Made by a program: the position numbers and the translations under genes
In this document: positions 51,613 through 63,365 of the stretch, piece after piece
Numbering within the stretch: position 1 is the stretch's first letter
How the letters are laid out: each line of letters starts with the position of its first letter
DNA from: Telluria sp042683405
GTDB taxonomy: Bacteria > Pseudomonadota > Gammaproteobacteria > Burkholderiales > Burkholderiaceae_D
Assembly: GCF_042683405.1 (NCBI RefSeq)
Contig: NZ_JBHUJS010000011.1
Coordinates: 62,001 to 126,000 of the forward strand
DNA: 64,000 nt
Direction: 5' to 3'
The notes under the pieces: model-generated
Told to the model about the DNA's origin: nothing
Databases searched by the model: none
What the model saw: the letters and a program-made list of their open reading frames with translations, nothing else

Positions 51613-53003
51613 GCGGCGTTCTCGCCGCCGGGTTCGATTAGTCCGAAGCGCTCCAGGCGGCGGTACAGCGCGGTGCGCGACAGGCCGAGCGCCTTGGCCG
51701 CGCGCGAGATGTTCCCGGCGTGCTGCTCCAGCGCGCGTTCTACCATGTGGCGCTCGACCTGTTCCAGCGTCATGCCGTCGACACCGAAGCGGTGCGCTGC
51801 CGCTGCCTCGCCGCCGGCTGTGGCGACGAAGTCCGCCTGCGCCAGCTGGTCCTTCCCGGACAGCAGCATGGTGCGTTCGATGGTCTGGCGCAGCTGGCGG
51901 ATGTTGCCGGGCCAGGGCTGCGTCGCCAGCCACTCCATCGCCTGCGGGGCGATCGTGGCCTCGGGCAGCCCGTAGCTGGTGGCGACGCTCGTCGCGATGT
52001 GCCGCGCCAGCAGTGCGATGTCGCTGCGCCGCTCGCGCAGCGGCGGCAGCCGGATCGTGATCAGGTTCAGGCGGTAGAACAGGTCCTCGCGGAATTCGCC
52101 GGCCGCGACCAGCTCCGCCAGTTCGCGGTTGGTGGCAGACACCACGCGCACGTCGGCCTGCTCGGTATGGCTGGCGCCCACCGGCTGGAAGCGCTGGTCC
52201 TGCAGCACGCGCAGCAGCTTGACCTGGTCGGCGCGATTCAGCTCGCCGATCTCGTCCAGGAACAGCGTGCTGCCGTCGGCGCTGGCGATGTGCCCCTTGC
52301 GGTCGGTGCGCGCGTCGGTGAAGGCGCCGCGCACATGGCCGAACATCTCGCTTTCGAACAGCGACGGCGTGATCGCGCCCATATTGATCTTGACCATCTC
52401 CTTCGCAGCGCGTGGGCTGTTGCGGTGGATGGCATCGGCGATCAGCTCCTTGCCGGTGCCGCTTTCGCCCAGGATCAGCACCGGGGCGCGCGTGTGCGCG
52501 ACCTGGCCGACGGTGGCGAGCACCTGCAGCAGCGAGGGGTGGTTGCCGACAATGCCGGAGAAGTCGTACTGGCCGTCGAGCGTTTGCCGCGACGGTACCC
52601 GCGCCGAGGGTTGCGCACCCAGGCCGAGCGTCGCCTCGATCAGCTGCAGCAGCTGCACGTTGTCCCACGGCTTGGTGAAGAAGTTGGCCGCGCCGCCCTG
52701 GACGCCTTTGACGGCGAGGGCGATCGAACCCCACGCCGTCATCAGCAGCACCGGCACGTCCGGATGCCGGGTGCGGATGTCGGCCAGCAGCGCCAGGCCC
52801 TCGGTGCCGCTGGTGGCGAGGGAGAAGTTCATGTCCTGCAGAATGAGGTCGACCGGCTCGCGTGCCAGCAGGTCGAGCGCCTGCTGCGGGCCGTCGCAGC
52901 AGCGCGTGTCGAAGCCCGATTGCTTGAGCAGCAGGGCGAGCGAGACCTGTACCGCGCTGTCATCGTCGATGACCAGGACGCGCTGTTTGCGGGATGCTTC
53001 CAT
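51609..53003 (-). CDS. Sigma54-dependent NtrC-family response regulator
   Basis: The 464-residue protein has a receiver (Asp13-Asp15, phospho-site Asp57 in LILQDMNF), an AAA+ domain (about 145-375; Walker A GESGTGKE, Walker B LFLDEIGEL) and a Fis-type helix-turn-helix (about 420-455, ISRAAKALGLSRTALYRRLE). The sigma54-contact loop reads GAFTDA in place of GAFTGA. It lies in a transporter operon with a perfect -24/-12 promoter and twin palindromes upstream, so it probably activates its own operon. The start has no close rival. Confidence 0.94.
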   Translation of the reverse strand: MEASRKQRVLVIDDDSAVQVSLALLLKQSGFDTRCCDGPQQALDLLAREPVDLILQDMNFSLATSGTEGLALLADIRTRHPDVPVLLMTAWGSIALAVKGVQGGAANFFTKPWDNVQLLQLIEATLGLGAQPSARVPSRQTLDGQYDFSGIVGNHPSLLQVLATVGQVAHTRAPVLILGESGTGKELIADAIHRNSPRAAKEMVKINMGAITPSLFESEMFGHVRGAFTDARTDRKGHIASADGSTLFLDEIGELNRADQVKLLRVLQDQRFQPVGASHTEQADVRVVSATNRELAELVAAGEFREDLFYRLNLITIRLPPLRERRSDIALLARHIATSVATSYGLPEATIAPQAMEWLATQPWPGNIRQLRQTIERTMLLSGKDQLAQADFVATAGGEAAAAHRFGVDGMTLEQVERHMVERALEQHAGNISRAAKALGLSRTALYRRLERFGLIEPGGENAA

Positions 53004-53024
53004 GGGGGCGTGATGTCCTTGTTC

Positions 53025-54206
53025 TTATTCGTAATGCAGCGCCTCGGTGGGGCTGAGCCGGCTCGCGCGCCAGCCGGGGTAGAGGGCGCACAGCAAGGAT
53101 ATCAGATAGATCACCAGCATCGATACTGCCGCTGCGGCGATGAACACATTCCAGTCCAGTACCACGCTCAGGGCGCCGGTCAGCGGCAGCTGCACCAGCA
53201 GCACCAGCCCGACCAGCATCGCGATGGTACTGAGCAGCATCTGCTCCGCAACGACCTGGCGGTAGATGCCGGTGGCGGTGGCGCCAATCGCGCGGCGCAG
53301 GCCGATCTCCGGGATGCGCCGGGTGGTGTTCTGCCACAGGACGCCGAACAGCCCGAACGCCACCATGACCAGCATGAAGGCCGCGACCACGGCCAGCACC
53401 GCCAGCGGCGACAGCACGCCCTTGAGCATGGTGGAACGCAGGTCGGCCAGCGGCGAGATCTTGTAGCCCCAATCATTCCTCACCTGCATGAGCTTGCGTT
53501 GCAGCCTGGTCTCGAACGCGCGCGCCGTGCCCGGCTTCAGCCGGATCATCAGGGTGTTCAGCCCGAACTGGTCTTTCCCCGGCGTCGACCGCATGATCAC
53601 GTAGCTGGCCGGCAGCGAGAGCTCGCCCCTGCCGCGATATTGTTCCACCACGCCGGCCACCTTGAACTTCGAATCGCCGCGCTCGAACTCCTTTCCGACG
53701 GCGGGGCCGTCCCTGAACAGTTCCCGCGCCAGCGTGCGGTTGATGATGACGGGGACCACGGCGGCGCCGTTGTCGATGTCGGAGAACCAGCGGCCCCCGG
53801 CGAGCGTCATGCCGGCGACCTCGAAGAAGTCGTCGGACACGGTGATCAGGTCGGTGAGCACCTGGGCGCCGCTGGCGGGCGACTTGACCTGGCTGGTCCA
53901 GCTGGACATCGTGAACGGCGTACTGGTCGAAAAGGCCGCCTTCTCGACTTCCGGCAGTTCCTCGGCGGCGCGCTTGAAGCGGTCGTACAGCTCGGGATGG
54001 TGGTTCAGGTCCCGGGAGCCGCTGTTGATGTCGACCGCCCACACATCCTGGTGGGCGAAGCCGATCGGCACCTGGTACAGCCGCAAAGCGACAAGCGAGG
54101 CGGCGGCGACCGCGAACACGACGGCGAACGCCAACAGGATTTCCAGGCTCAGCATGAGGTTCCTGGACTTGCGCTTCCAGGTCAGTGTCAACAGGTGGCG
54201 AAACAT
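53025..54206 (-). CDS. MacB-like ABC transporter permease (second)
   Basis: The start at 54206 overlaps the previous permease stop by one base (TGATG). The 393-residue protein has one N-terminal helix, a large MacB periplasmic domain (about 45-265) and a FtsX-type C-terminal block of three helices ending in YPGWRASRLSPTEALHYE. It pairs with the sister permease to form a heterodimer driven by the ATPase at 55455. Such systems do mechanical work on the envelope or export molecules such as peptides; the substrate is unknown. Confidence 0.9.
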   Translation of the reverse strand: MFRHLLTLTWKRKSRNLMLSLEILLAFAVVFAVAAASLVALRLYQVPIGFAHQDVWAVDINSGSRDLNHHPELYDRFKRAAEELPEVEKAAFSTSTPFTMSSWTSQVKSPASGAQVLTDLITVSDDFFEVAGMTLAGGRWFSDIDNGAAVVPVIINRTLARELFRDGPAVGKEFERGDSKFKVAGVVEQYRGRGELSLPASYVIMRSTPGKDQFGLNTLMIRLKPGTARAFETRLQRKLMQVRNDWGYKISPLADLRSTMLKGVLSPLAVLAVVAAFMLVMVAFGLFGVLWQNTTRRIPEIGLRRAIGATATGIYRQVVAEQMLLSTIAMLVGLVLLVQLPLTGALSVVLDWNVFIAAAAVSMLVIYLISLLCALYPGWRASRLSPTEALHYE

Positions 54207-55444
54207 CAGGCGGTTCCCTTCAGGGCAAGGACTGGATCGAGGCGCGACATCTTCCAGGCCGGGATCAGGCCGGAGAGGATGCCGAAGACAAAGGTAATGA
54301 GCGTGCAGTAGCCGACCACCGCGAGGTTGAGGTTCACCTTCAGGTAGGGGATCAGCCCCGACCCTTCCAGCCATGCGAGGATGGCGGCCGTGAAGGCCAG
54401 GCCGATCACGCCGCCGATCAGGCAAAGGACGGTGTTCTCGATCAGGAACTGCCCGGCCAGCTGCGCACTGGTCGCGCCGAACGACCTGCGCACGCCGATC
54501 TCGGAGCTGCGCTCCAGTATGCGGCCGGTGTTCAGGTTGATCAGGTTCAGGGCCGGCAGCAGCATGAACAGGAACATGGCGGTGGCGATGATCATGACCA
54601 GCGTCCCGGCGCCGGAGTCCGGCTTGTTGTTATTGACCAGGATGCCGCGCGCGATGTCGTCCAGCCTGGAGTCGGCCCACAGGTGCGTGACCGTCAGGTC
54701 GCCGTTCGGCGGGATGCGTCCCGCGATCTGCATGACTTCGTTCTTGATGCGGCTGACGTCCGCCGTGCTGTCGGCCAGCAGAAGGGCGCTGAACGGGCCC
54801 TCCATGGCATCCCTGTAACTGGAGGTGGGGAAAGTGGTAACCGGCGCCCAGATCTCGGAATAGGCATGCAGCTGGGCCGGGATGTCGGCGACCACGCCGA
54901 TTACGCGGAACGCCTGCCCGGCCACGTCGAGCGGCTGGGCGACCGCGGGGCCGGCGCCGAACAGGCGCCTGGCCACGCTTGCATTGATGACCGCGACCAT
55001 GTGGCCCTGCTGCTCGTCCTCGAGGGTCGGCAGCCTGCCGGCCAGCAGCTTGAAGTCGAAGATCTTCCAGTAGTTGGTGTCCACCCGGCGCAGGTCGAGT
55101 TCCGTCACCCGGTCGCCCTGGTACACCGATACCAGGCTGGCGGAGGTGGCCGCCGCAACAAGGTGCGCCGACTGCATCGGCTTGAGGTACTTGTCGATCA
55201 GTTTGTAGCCGAGCCGGGAAGTGGCGCGCGAGCTTCCGTCCGCGCTGGATTGCGTCAGCTTGGACACTTCCAGGAAGCGTCCGCTCTTGCCCTCGATACC
55301 GCTGGGCTGCAGCAGGCTCTCGAGCAGGGCGGTGCTCACCATCAGCACCACCAGCGTGAGCACGATGCACAGCAGGTTAATCGCCGTGAACAGCTTGCGG
55401 CGCATGAACACATTCCACGCGGTCAGCAGATAATTTCTGAACAT
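54206..55444 (-). CDS. MacB-like ABC transporter permease (first)
   Basis: The start at 55444 has GAGGAGG six bases away, so the 15 residues upstream in the open frame are excluded. The 412-residue protein has the same layout as its neighbour: N-terminal helix, MacB periplasmic domain and three C-terminal helices with ERSSEIGVRRSFGATSAQLA and the end GLIPAWKMSRLDPVLALKG. The two permeases differ clearly in sequence, so they are not a recent duplication. Confidence 0.9.
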   Translation of the reverse strand: MFRNYLLTAWNVFMRRKLFTAINLLCIVLTLVVLMVSTALLESLLQPSGIEGKSGRFLEVSKLTQSSADGSSRATSRLGYKLIDKYLKPMQSAHLVAAATSASLVSVYQGDRVTELDLRRVDTNYWKIFDFKLLAGRLPTLEDEQQGHMVAVINASVARRLFGAGPAVAQPLDVAGQAFRVIGVVADIPAQLHAYSEIWAPVTTFPTSSYRDAMEGPFSALLLADSTADVSRIKNEVMQIAGRIPPNGDLTVTHLWADSRLDDIARGILVNNNKPDSGAGTLVMIIATAMFLFMLLPALNLINLNTGRILERSSEIGVRRSFGATSAQLAGQFLIENTVLCLIGGVIGLAFTAAILAWLEGSGLIPYLKVNLNLAVVGYCTLITFVFGILSGLIPAWKMSRLDPVLALKGTA

Positions 55445-55454
55445 GCGTGCCTCC

Positions 55455-56117
<663 letters not shown>

Positions 56118-56133
56118 GTCGGTTCCTTCGGGT

Positions 56134-57381
56134 TTAGTCGGAAATGCGAATGCTGTCGAGTTCTTTGAAGCTGGCGGTGTCGGAGACGATGAAGCGGGCG
56201 CCCGGTCTGGCGCCGGCGACCACCTCCACCACCTTGCCGTCGCCGCTGCCCAGTTCCAGCCAGGTCTTGACGGCCGCGCCGTCCTGCACCAGCCAGGCCG
56301 GCTGGCGCCCGCGGCCGTTGAAGGCCGGGCCGCTGTCGATCACCAGGGTATTGGCGCGGCGCTCGGTGATGATGTTCACGTCCACGCGCATCTTGTTGCG
56401 CAGGAGCTTGTTGTTCGGTTCGGCCAGGTCGACCAGCAGCTTGATGGCGCCATTCTGGATCTCCGGCAGCACGGTGTGGACGGTCCCGGCCAGCACTTCG
56501 CCGTTCTGCTCCACGCACACCTGCTGGCCGGGCGCCAGCATCCGCGCGTGGAAGTCCGACAGCGTGGCCTCGATACGGTAGTTGTTCAGCTCCGACACGC
56601 GCGCGACCAGCTGGCCCGCCGCGACGCTGGCGCCTTCTTCGGACACCAGCGAGGTGACGATGCCGGAGAAGGGCGCGCTGACGCGGGCGCGCGCCAGCAG
56701 CTGCTCCTGCTGCGCGAGCTGCTTCTTCAGGATCGATTTCTGCAAATTGGCTGCCTCGATGCCGCTGCTGGTCACGCGGCGGGTATCCTCGCTCAGCTCG
56801 CGCTGCTGGCGCAGCTGGATCTGGGTGCGGGTGACGTTCAGCTCAGCCGACAGCATGTCCTCGCCCGAGACCGCGCCGCTCTCGCGCAGCTTGAGGTAGC
56901 GCTCGTGCTTGGCCCTGGCCGAGCGCAGGTCGACCTCCAGCAGCTCGATCGCGCTGGCGATCTGCTTGCGGTTCTTTTCCATCTCCTGGGTCAGCACCAC
57001 GATGCGGTTGTCCTGCTGCGCGAGCTGTTCGGCCAGCGCGTCGATGGCCAGGCGGATGTCGCGGTCGTCCAGTTCCAGCAGCAGCTGGCCCTGTTCGACC
57101 TGCTGGCCGAGCTTCGCGTGGACCCGGGACACGCGGCTTGTCACGGGGCTGGCGACGACTTCCTCGTGCACGGGGATGACGAGGCCGGAGGCGTTGACGG
57201 TGTTGGCGACGTCGCCGCGGCGCACTTCGGCCACGATGATGTCGTCGGCGTCCACGCTCGGGCGCACCGCGCGGTTGATGCCCCAGGCGGCGGCGCACAC
57301 GCTGGCCAGCGCCACGATCGCGATGGCGATGCGGGCGCGGTGGCGCTGCTGGAGGATGGTGCTGCTGATAGGCTTGTCCAT
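56134..57381 (-). CDS. HlyD/MacA-type periplasmic adaptor
   Basis: The start is set at 57381 because the sigma54 promoter predicts transcription from about 57408, which excludes the ATG at 57411. The 415-residue protein has one N-terminal helix (ARIAIAIVALASVCAAAWGI), a short barrel-sandwich part, a long helical hairpin (about 100-225, rich in Gln/Leu/Ala) and a beta-barrel domain (from about 230). It is the first gene of the operon adaptor-ATPase-permease-permease-regulator-kinase. No outer-membrane TolC-like gene is present in the operon. Confidence 0.9.
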   Translation of the reverse strand: MDKPISSTILQQRHRARIAIAIVALASVCAAAWGINRAVRPSVDADDIIVAEVRRGDVANTVNASGLVIPVHEEVVASPVTSRVSRVHAKLGQQVEQGQLLLELDDRDIRLAIDALAEQLAQQDNRIVVLTQEMEKNRKQIASAIELLEVDLRSARAKHERYLKLRESGAVSGEDMLSAELNVTRTQIQLRQQRELSEDTRRVTSSGIEAANLQKSILKKQLAQQEQLLARARVSAPFSGIVTSLVSEEGASVAAGQLVARVSELNNYRIEATLSDFHARMLAPGQQVCVEQNGEVLAGTVHTVLPEIQNGAIKLLVDLAEPNNKLLRNKMRVDVNIITERRANTLVIDSGPAFNGRGRQPAWLVQDGAAVKTWLELGSGDGKVVEVVAGARPGARFIVSDTASFKELDSIRISD

Positions 57382-57419
57382 GATGCTCACTAAGGCGTTG
57401 ATCTGCTGCATGCCTTATT

Positions 57420-57434
57420 GCAAACATCGTGCCA
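57420..57434 (-). promoter_or_regulatory. Sigma54 (-24/-12) promoter
   Basis: On the minus strand the sequence is TGGCACGATGTTTGC: TGGCAC (57434-57429), five bases and TTGC (57423-57420), an exact fit to the sigma54 consensus TGGCAC-N5-TTGC. The GC pair at -12 predicts a start near 57408, giving a leader of about 27 bases. Confidence 0.9.
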
Positions 57435-57477
57435 GCCCGCGCTCAGAGGGAGAAGTGCGCGTTTCCGGTGGTGTGGT

Positions 57478-57493
57478 TGCCCGTCCACGGGCA
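57478..57493. promoter_or_regulatory. Enhancer-type palindrome 1
   Basis: TGCCCGT CC ACGGGCA is a perfect 7-2-7 palindrome centred about 78 bp upstream of the predicted sigma54 start. It is a likely binding site for the operon's own NtrC-type regulator. Confidence 0.75.
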
Positions 57494-57497
57494 GCAC

Positions 57498-57513
57498 TGT
57501 CCGTTTTCGGGCA
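57498..57513. promoter_or_regulatory. Enhancer-type palindrome 2
   Basis: TGTCCGTTTTCGGGCA matches site 1 as TGYCCGTNNWCGGGCA. Its centre is 20 bp further upstream (about -98), near two helical turns, so both dimers lie on about the same face. Outer bases extend the dyad to CACTG...CAGTG (57495-57516). Confidence 0.72.
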
Positions 57514-57571
57514 GTGAGGGAAGGGGACTGTCGCCCAACGGGACCGGCCGCGGTTCTTTGATCCGCGGATG

Positions 57572-57601
57572 AAAAAAGGCCATCCCGAAGGATGGCCTTT
57601 T
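57572..57601 (-). terminator. Terminator after gcvP
   Basis: On the minus strand GGCCATCC TTCG GGATGGCC is followed by six T. The UUCG tetraloop makes the stem very stable. It ends the gcvTHP transcript before the sigma54 control region. Confidence 0.93.
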
Positions 57602-57615
57602 GCACGGTGAAGATC

Positions 57616-57628
57616 GGGGACCGTCCCC
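57616..57628. repeat. Palindromic repeat B, copy 4 (single arm)
   Basis: GGGGACCGTCCCC is nearly self-complementary and shares the core of copies 1 to 3. It lies 7 bp past the gcvP stop. A degenerate relative (GGGGACTGTCGCCC) is near 57524. Confidence 0.6.
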
Positions 57629-57635
57629 TACATCA

Positions 57636-60527
<2,892 letters not shown>

Positions 60528-60606
60528 GGTGGGGATGCGTTGGCTGCTGCGAAAGAAGGGAACAGCGCCGGCGCGGCCCATGCCGCACCGGCACGGTAAA
60601 CGTGGA

Positions 60607-60987
60607 TTACTCGGCGGTCTTGGCGCCGTAGGCTGCGGCGTCGAGCAGGCCGTCGAAGGCTGCGGCGTCGGACGGCTTCAGCTTGAACAGCCAGGCGCCG
60701 TAGGCGTCGGCGTTGATCGACTCCGGCGATGCTGCGGTGTCTTCGTTCACTGCGACCACCGAGCCGGACACCGGTGCGTAGATGTCCGATGCGGCCTTGA
60801 CCGATTCGACCACCGCGGCGTCGTCGCCGGCGGTGAAGTTCGCGCCGACCTTCGGCAGTTCGACGAACACGATGTCGCCCAGCGCGTCCTGCGCGTACTC
60901 GGTGATGCCGACGGTCAGGGTACCGTCTTGCTCACGGCGCACCCACTCGTGGGACTCGGTGTATTTCAGGTCGGCAGGAATATTCAT
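60607..60987 (-). CDS. gcvH: Glycine cleavage H protein
   Basis: The 126-residue carrier protein shuttles the aminomethyl group between P, T and L proteins. The lipoyl lysine is Lys64 in VVESVKAASDIYAPVSG. Length and the HEWVRREQDGTLTVGITEYA start are normal. It begins after a palindromic repeat that separates it from gcvT by 120 bp, and gcvP starts about 80 bp after its stop. Confidence 0.97.
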   Translation of the reverse strand: MNIPADLKYTESHEWVRREQDGTLTVGITEYAQDALGDIVFVELPKVGANFTAGDDAAVVESVKAASDIYAPVSGSVVAVNEDTAASPESINADAYGAWLFKLKPSDAAAFDGLLDAAAYGAKTAE

Positions 60988-61049
60988 ATTGGCTCCAGTG
61001 GGTATGGGTGAGACGATTATTATAAATTGAAGGAATCACTTGGCAGGCA

Positions 61050-61103
61050 AAATGGGGACAGACCCCATTTTTCCTGCGAGACAAATGGGGTCTGTCCCCA
61101 TTT
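61050..61103. repeat. Palindromic repeat A, copy 2
   Basis: AAATGGGGACAGACCCCATTT (61050-61070) and its reverse complement (61083-61103) are separated by 12 bases. It lies between gcvT and gcvH, 4 bp past the gcvT stop, inside the operon. Arms are identical to copy 1 at 9835. Confidence 0.88.
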
Positions 61104-61107
61104 TGGC

Positions 61108-62226
61108 TTACGAAACCAGGATCTTGCCGTTGCGGACGAATGGCATCTTGACGACGGTGGCGGCCAGCTTCTTGTCGCGGATTTCGACGTGCACGGTGTC
61201 GCCGATCGACACATCCATCGGCACGCGCGCCAGCGCGATCGCCTGCTGCATGGTCGGGCTGAAGGTGCCGCTGGTGATTTCGCCGGTCGCGCCCGAGGCC
61301 GAGATGACCTTCTGGTGCGCGCGCAGGACGCCGCCTTTTTCGCGCAGGATCAGGCCCGCGAACTGGGCGTTCTGGCCCATCTGCTGCAGGGCCGCCTTGC
61401 CGACGAAGTCGCGCTCGGATACCAGGTCGATGGTCCAGCCCAGGCCCGCGTCGAGCGGGTTCACGGTTTCGTCCATGTCCTGGCCGTACAGGTTCATGCC
61501 CGCTTCCAGGCGCAGCGTGTCGCGCGCGCCCAGGCCGCACGGCTTGACGCCGTGGGCGAGCAGGGCGTTCCAGGCGGCTTCGGCCTGCGCGGCTGGGAAG
61601 CCCAGTTCGAAGCCGTCTTCGCCGGTGTAGCCGGTGCGGGCGACCATCACGTCGCCGAATTTGGTGTCCGGGACCATCACGACGTTGAACGGCTTCATGT
61701 CGGCGGTCAGTTCCTTCGCTTCCGGGATCACTTCCCAGACCTTGGCGCGCGCGTTCGGGCCCTGCACGGCGATCAGCGCGAACGGGTCGTTGCCGTCGCG
61801 GCGCGGGGTGATGGTGACGCCGGCGCCGGTCTCTTCATTGTGCTTGTTCATCCAGGCCACGTCCTTTTCCGCGGTGCCGGCGTTGACCACCAGGCGGAAG
61901 AAGTCTTCGCGGAAGAAGTAGACGATCAGGTCGTCGATGACGAAGCCCTGCGGATTGAGCATGGCGGAGTAGAGCGCCTTGCCCGGAATGGTGAGCTTGT
62001 CGACGTTGTTGGCGATCAGGCCGCGCAGGAAGCTGCGCGCGTTGTGGCCGTGGATGTCGACCACGCACATGTGGGAGACGTCGAACATGCCGACGTCGGT
62101 GCGCACGGCATTGTGCTCTTCGATCTGGGAGCCGTAGTTGACGGGCATGTCCCAGCCGCCGAAATCGACCATTTTGGCGCCGGATGCGCGGTGGGCGGAG
62201 TTGAGCGGGGTGGTTTTGAGCGTCAT
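61108..62226 (-). CDS. gcvT: Aminomethyltransferase (T protein)
   Basis: The start at 62226 gives the family N-terminus MTLKTTPLNSAHRASGAKMV; upstream in the frame is the riboswitch. The 372-residue protein takes the aminomethyl group from H protein and gives ammonia and methylene-tetrahydrofolate. Conserved parts are VDFGGWDMPVNYGSQIEEH, VFDVSHM-type MFDVSHMCVVDI and the YTGEDGFELGFP folate region. First gene of the operon. Confidence 0.97.
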   Translation of the reverse strand: MTLKTTPLNSAHRASGAKMVDFGGWDMPVNYGSQIEEHNAVRTDVGMFDVSHMCVVDIHGHNARSFLRGLIANNVDKLTIPGKALYSAMLNPQGFVIDDLIVYFFREDFFRLVVNAGTAEKDVAWMNKHNEETGAGVTITPRRDGNDPFALIAVQGPNARAKVWEVIPEAKELTADMKPFNVVMVPDTKFGDVMVARTGYTGEDGFELGFPAAQAEAAWNALLAHGVKPCGLGARDTLRLEAGMNLYGQDMDETVNPLDAGLGWTIDLVSERDFVGKAALQQMGQNAQFAGLILREKGGVLRAHQKVISASGATGEITSGTFSPTMQQAIALARVPMDVSIGDTVHVEIRDKKLAATVVKMPFVRNGKILVS

Positions 62227-62277
62227 GGGGTCCTCGAAGGCACAGTGGTGTAAGTGGGTCGCAATGCGCTCCACGCT

Positions 62278-62458
62278 GCCCGTCTGTCCTCGGTACCTGA
62301 GAGATAGCGGCTGGGCCGCACGCCCCTTCGGTGGGCCGCCGGCGCTGCCGCGGCCACTCTCCAGATTTTGCCGAATATCGTCGGCCCCTGACCGGTCCTT
62401 TTGCCTGAGAGTTTTTGGGTGTTGCCCCTTCGGCGCCCGCGTGGCGGGTCTCTCCCGA
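62278..62458 (-). ncRNA. Tandem glycine riboswitch
   Basis: On the minus strand two aptamers follow each other. Aptamer 1 (about 62458-62391) has CGGGAGAGACC, GCCGAAGGGGCAA and CTCTCAGGCAAAAGGACCG. Aptamer 2 (about 62367-62278) has CTGGAGAG, CACCGAAGGGGCG and TCTCTCAGGTACCGAGGACAG. This is the conserved gcv-type architecture, which turns on gcvT when glycine is high. The 50 bases between aptamer 2 and the ATG have no clear terminator, so control may be on translation. Confidence 0.95.
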
Positions 62459-62609
62459 TCAAGACTGTGGAGGATATGCGGAGAATGCCTTGGTGTCAAT
62501 AAGAGGCAGCGGCAGGGTACCTGTCCCCAGAGGGGCCGCCCGCCCGTTCGAGCGCCCCCATTTTTGTGTTTTTGCTAGGATGGCGTGAACCTATTTCGCG
62601 AGGGACACC

Positions 62610-63170
62610 ATGACGGATAAACACGACGAAAAAGAAACCGAGGCCTGGTACACACTATCGGGAGACGTCAACAGCGATATGGTGCACCGCGTGTTCGAAG
62701 CCATTGCCGAGATGACGGAGGACGGCATCGAAACCGCGCACATCCTGCTTCAATCGAATGGCGGTTATGTCAGCGACGGCCTGTGCCTGTACAACTACAT
62801 GGCCAATGCCCCGATCGAGTTCGTGATGTACAACGGCGGCGCGGTGGCCTCGATCGCCTGCACGGTCTACCTGTCGGGCACGCGGCGCTATTGCAGTTCC
62901 ACGGCGCGCTTCATGGTGCACAAGTCGCACGCCACGGCATCGCCCGGTTCGCGTCCGGACGCTCTCAACATCATCGTCGAGGGCCTGCGCGCCGACGACG
63001 CGCGTACCGAGCAGATCCTGCGCTCGAAGATCGAGCTCACCCCGGAACAGTGGGCCATCCACCAGTACTCGGACCTGCACCTCAACTCGTCCGACGCCAA
63101 GGTCGCCGGCATGGTCCACGACATCCGCGACTTCGCGCCGCCCAAGGGCAAGCGCGTCCGCAACATCTAG
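62610..63170 (+). CDS. ClpP-like serine protease family protein
   Basis: The 186-residue protein has the ClpP/crotonase fold: LLQSNGGYVSDGLCLYNYM, then GGAVASIACTVYLSGTRR with the probable nucleophile Ser, RFMVHKSH with the catalytic His, and a possible third residue in LNSSDAKVAGMVHDIRD. The triad pattern suggests an active peptidase, but the sequence is far from standard ClpP, and no clpX/clpA gene is near. A short acidic N-terminus replaces the usual axial loop. It may be an ATPase-independent paralogue. It stands alone. Confidence 0.85.
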   Translation: MTDKHDEKETEAWYTLSGDVNSDMVHRVFEAIAEMTEDGIETAHILLQSNGGYVSDGLCLYNYMANAPIEFVMYNGGAVASIACTVYLSGTRRYCSSTARFMVHKSHATASPGSRPDALNIIVEGLRADDARTEQILRSKIELTPEQWAIHQYSDLHLNSSDAKVAGMVHDIRDFAPPKGKRVRNI

Positions 63171-63251
63171 TCTCCTCCCGTCGCGAGCCATCCCCGCGCC
63201 GGTGGGGAATGGCGGCAGATCGCAGCAGTTCCCTGCAGATGAGTTAAATTC

Positions 63252-63355
63252 GCCGTGGTTTGGCGCAGTTCGCTGCGATAGCGCAGCGATGGGCTCAGTT
63301 GGCGCAAGATCGCCGGAATTGGCGCGAAATCGGCTCAGTTAGCGCAAGTTCGCGA
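63252..63355. repeat. Degenerate 40-bp tandem repeats
   Basis: GGCTCAGTTGGCGCAAGATCGC (first 20 bases from 63292) and GGCTCAGTTAGCGCAAG (from 63332) are exactly 40 bp apart. A third, weaker copy (TTGGCGCAGTTCGC near 63260) lies about 40 bp before. The block fills the gap between the ClpP-like and M23 genes. Confidence 0.6.
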
Positions 63356-63365
63356 CGGCCGGTGG

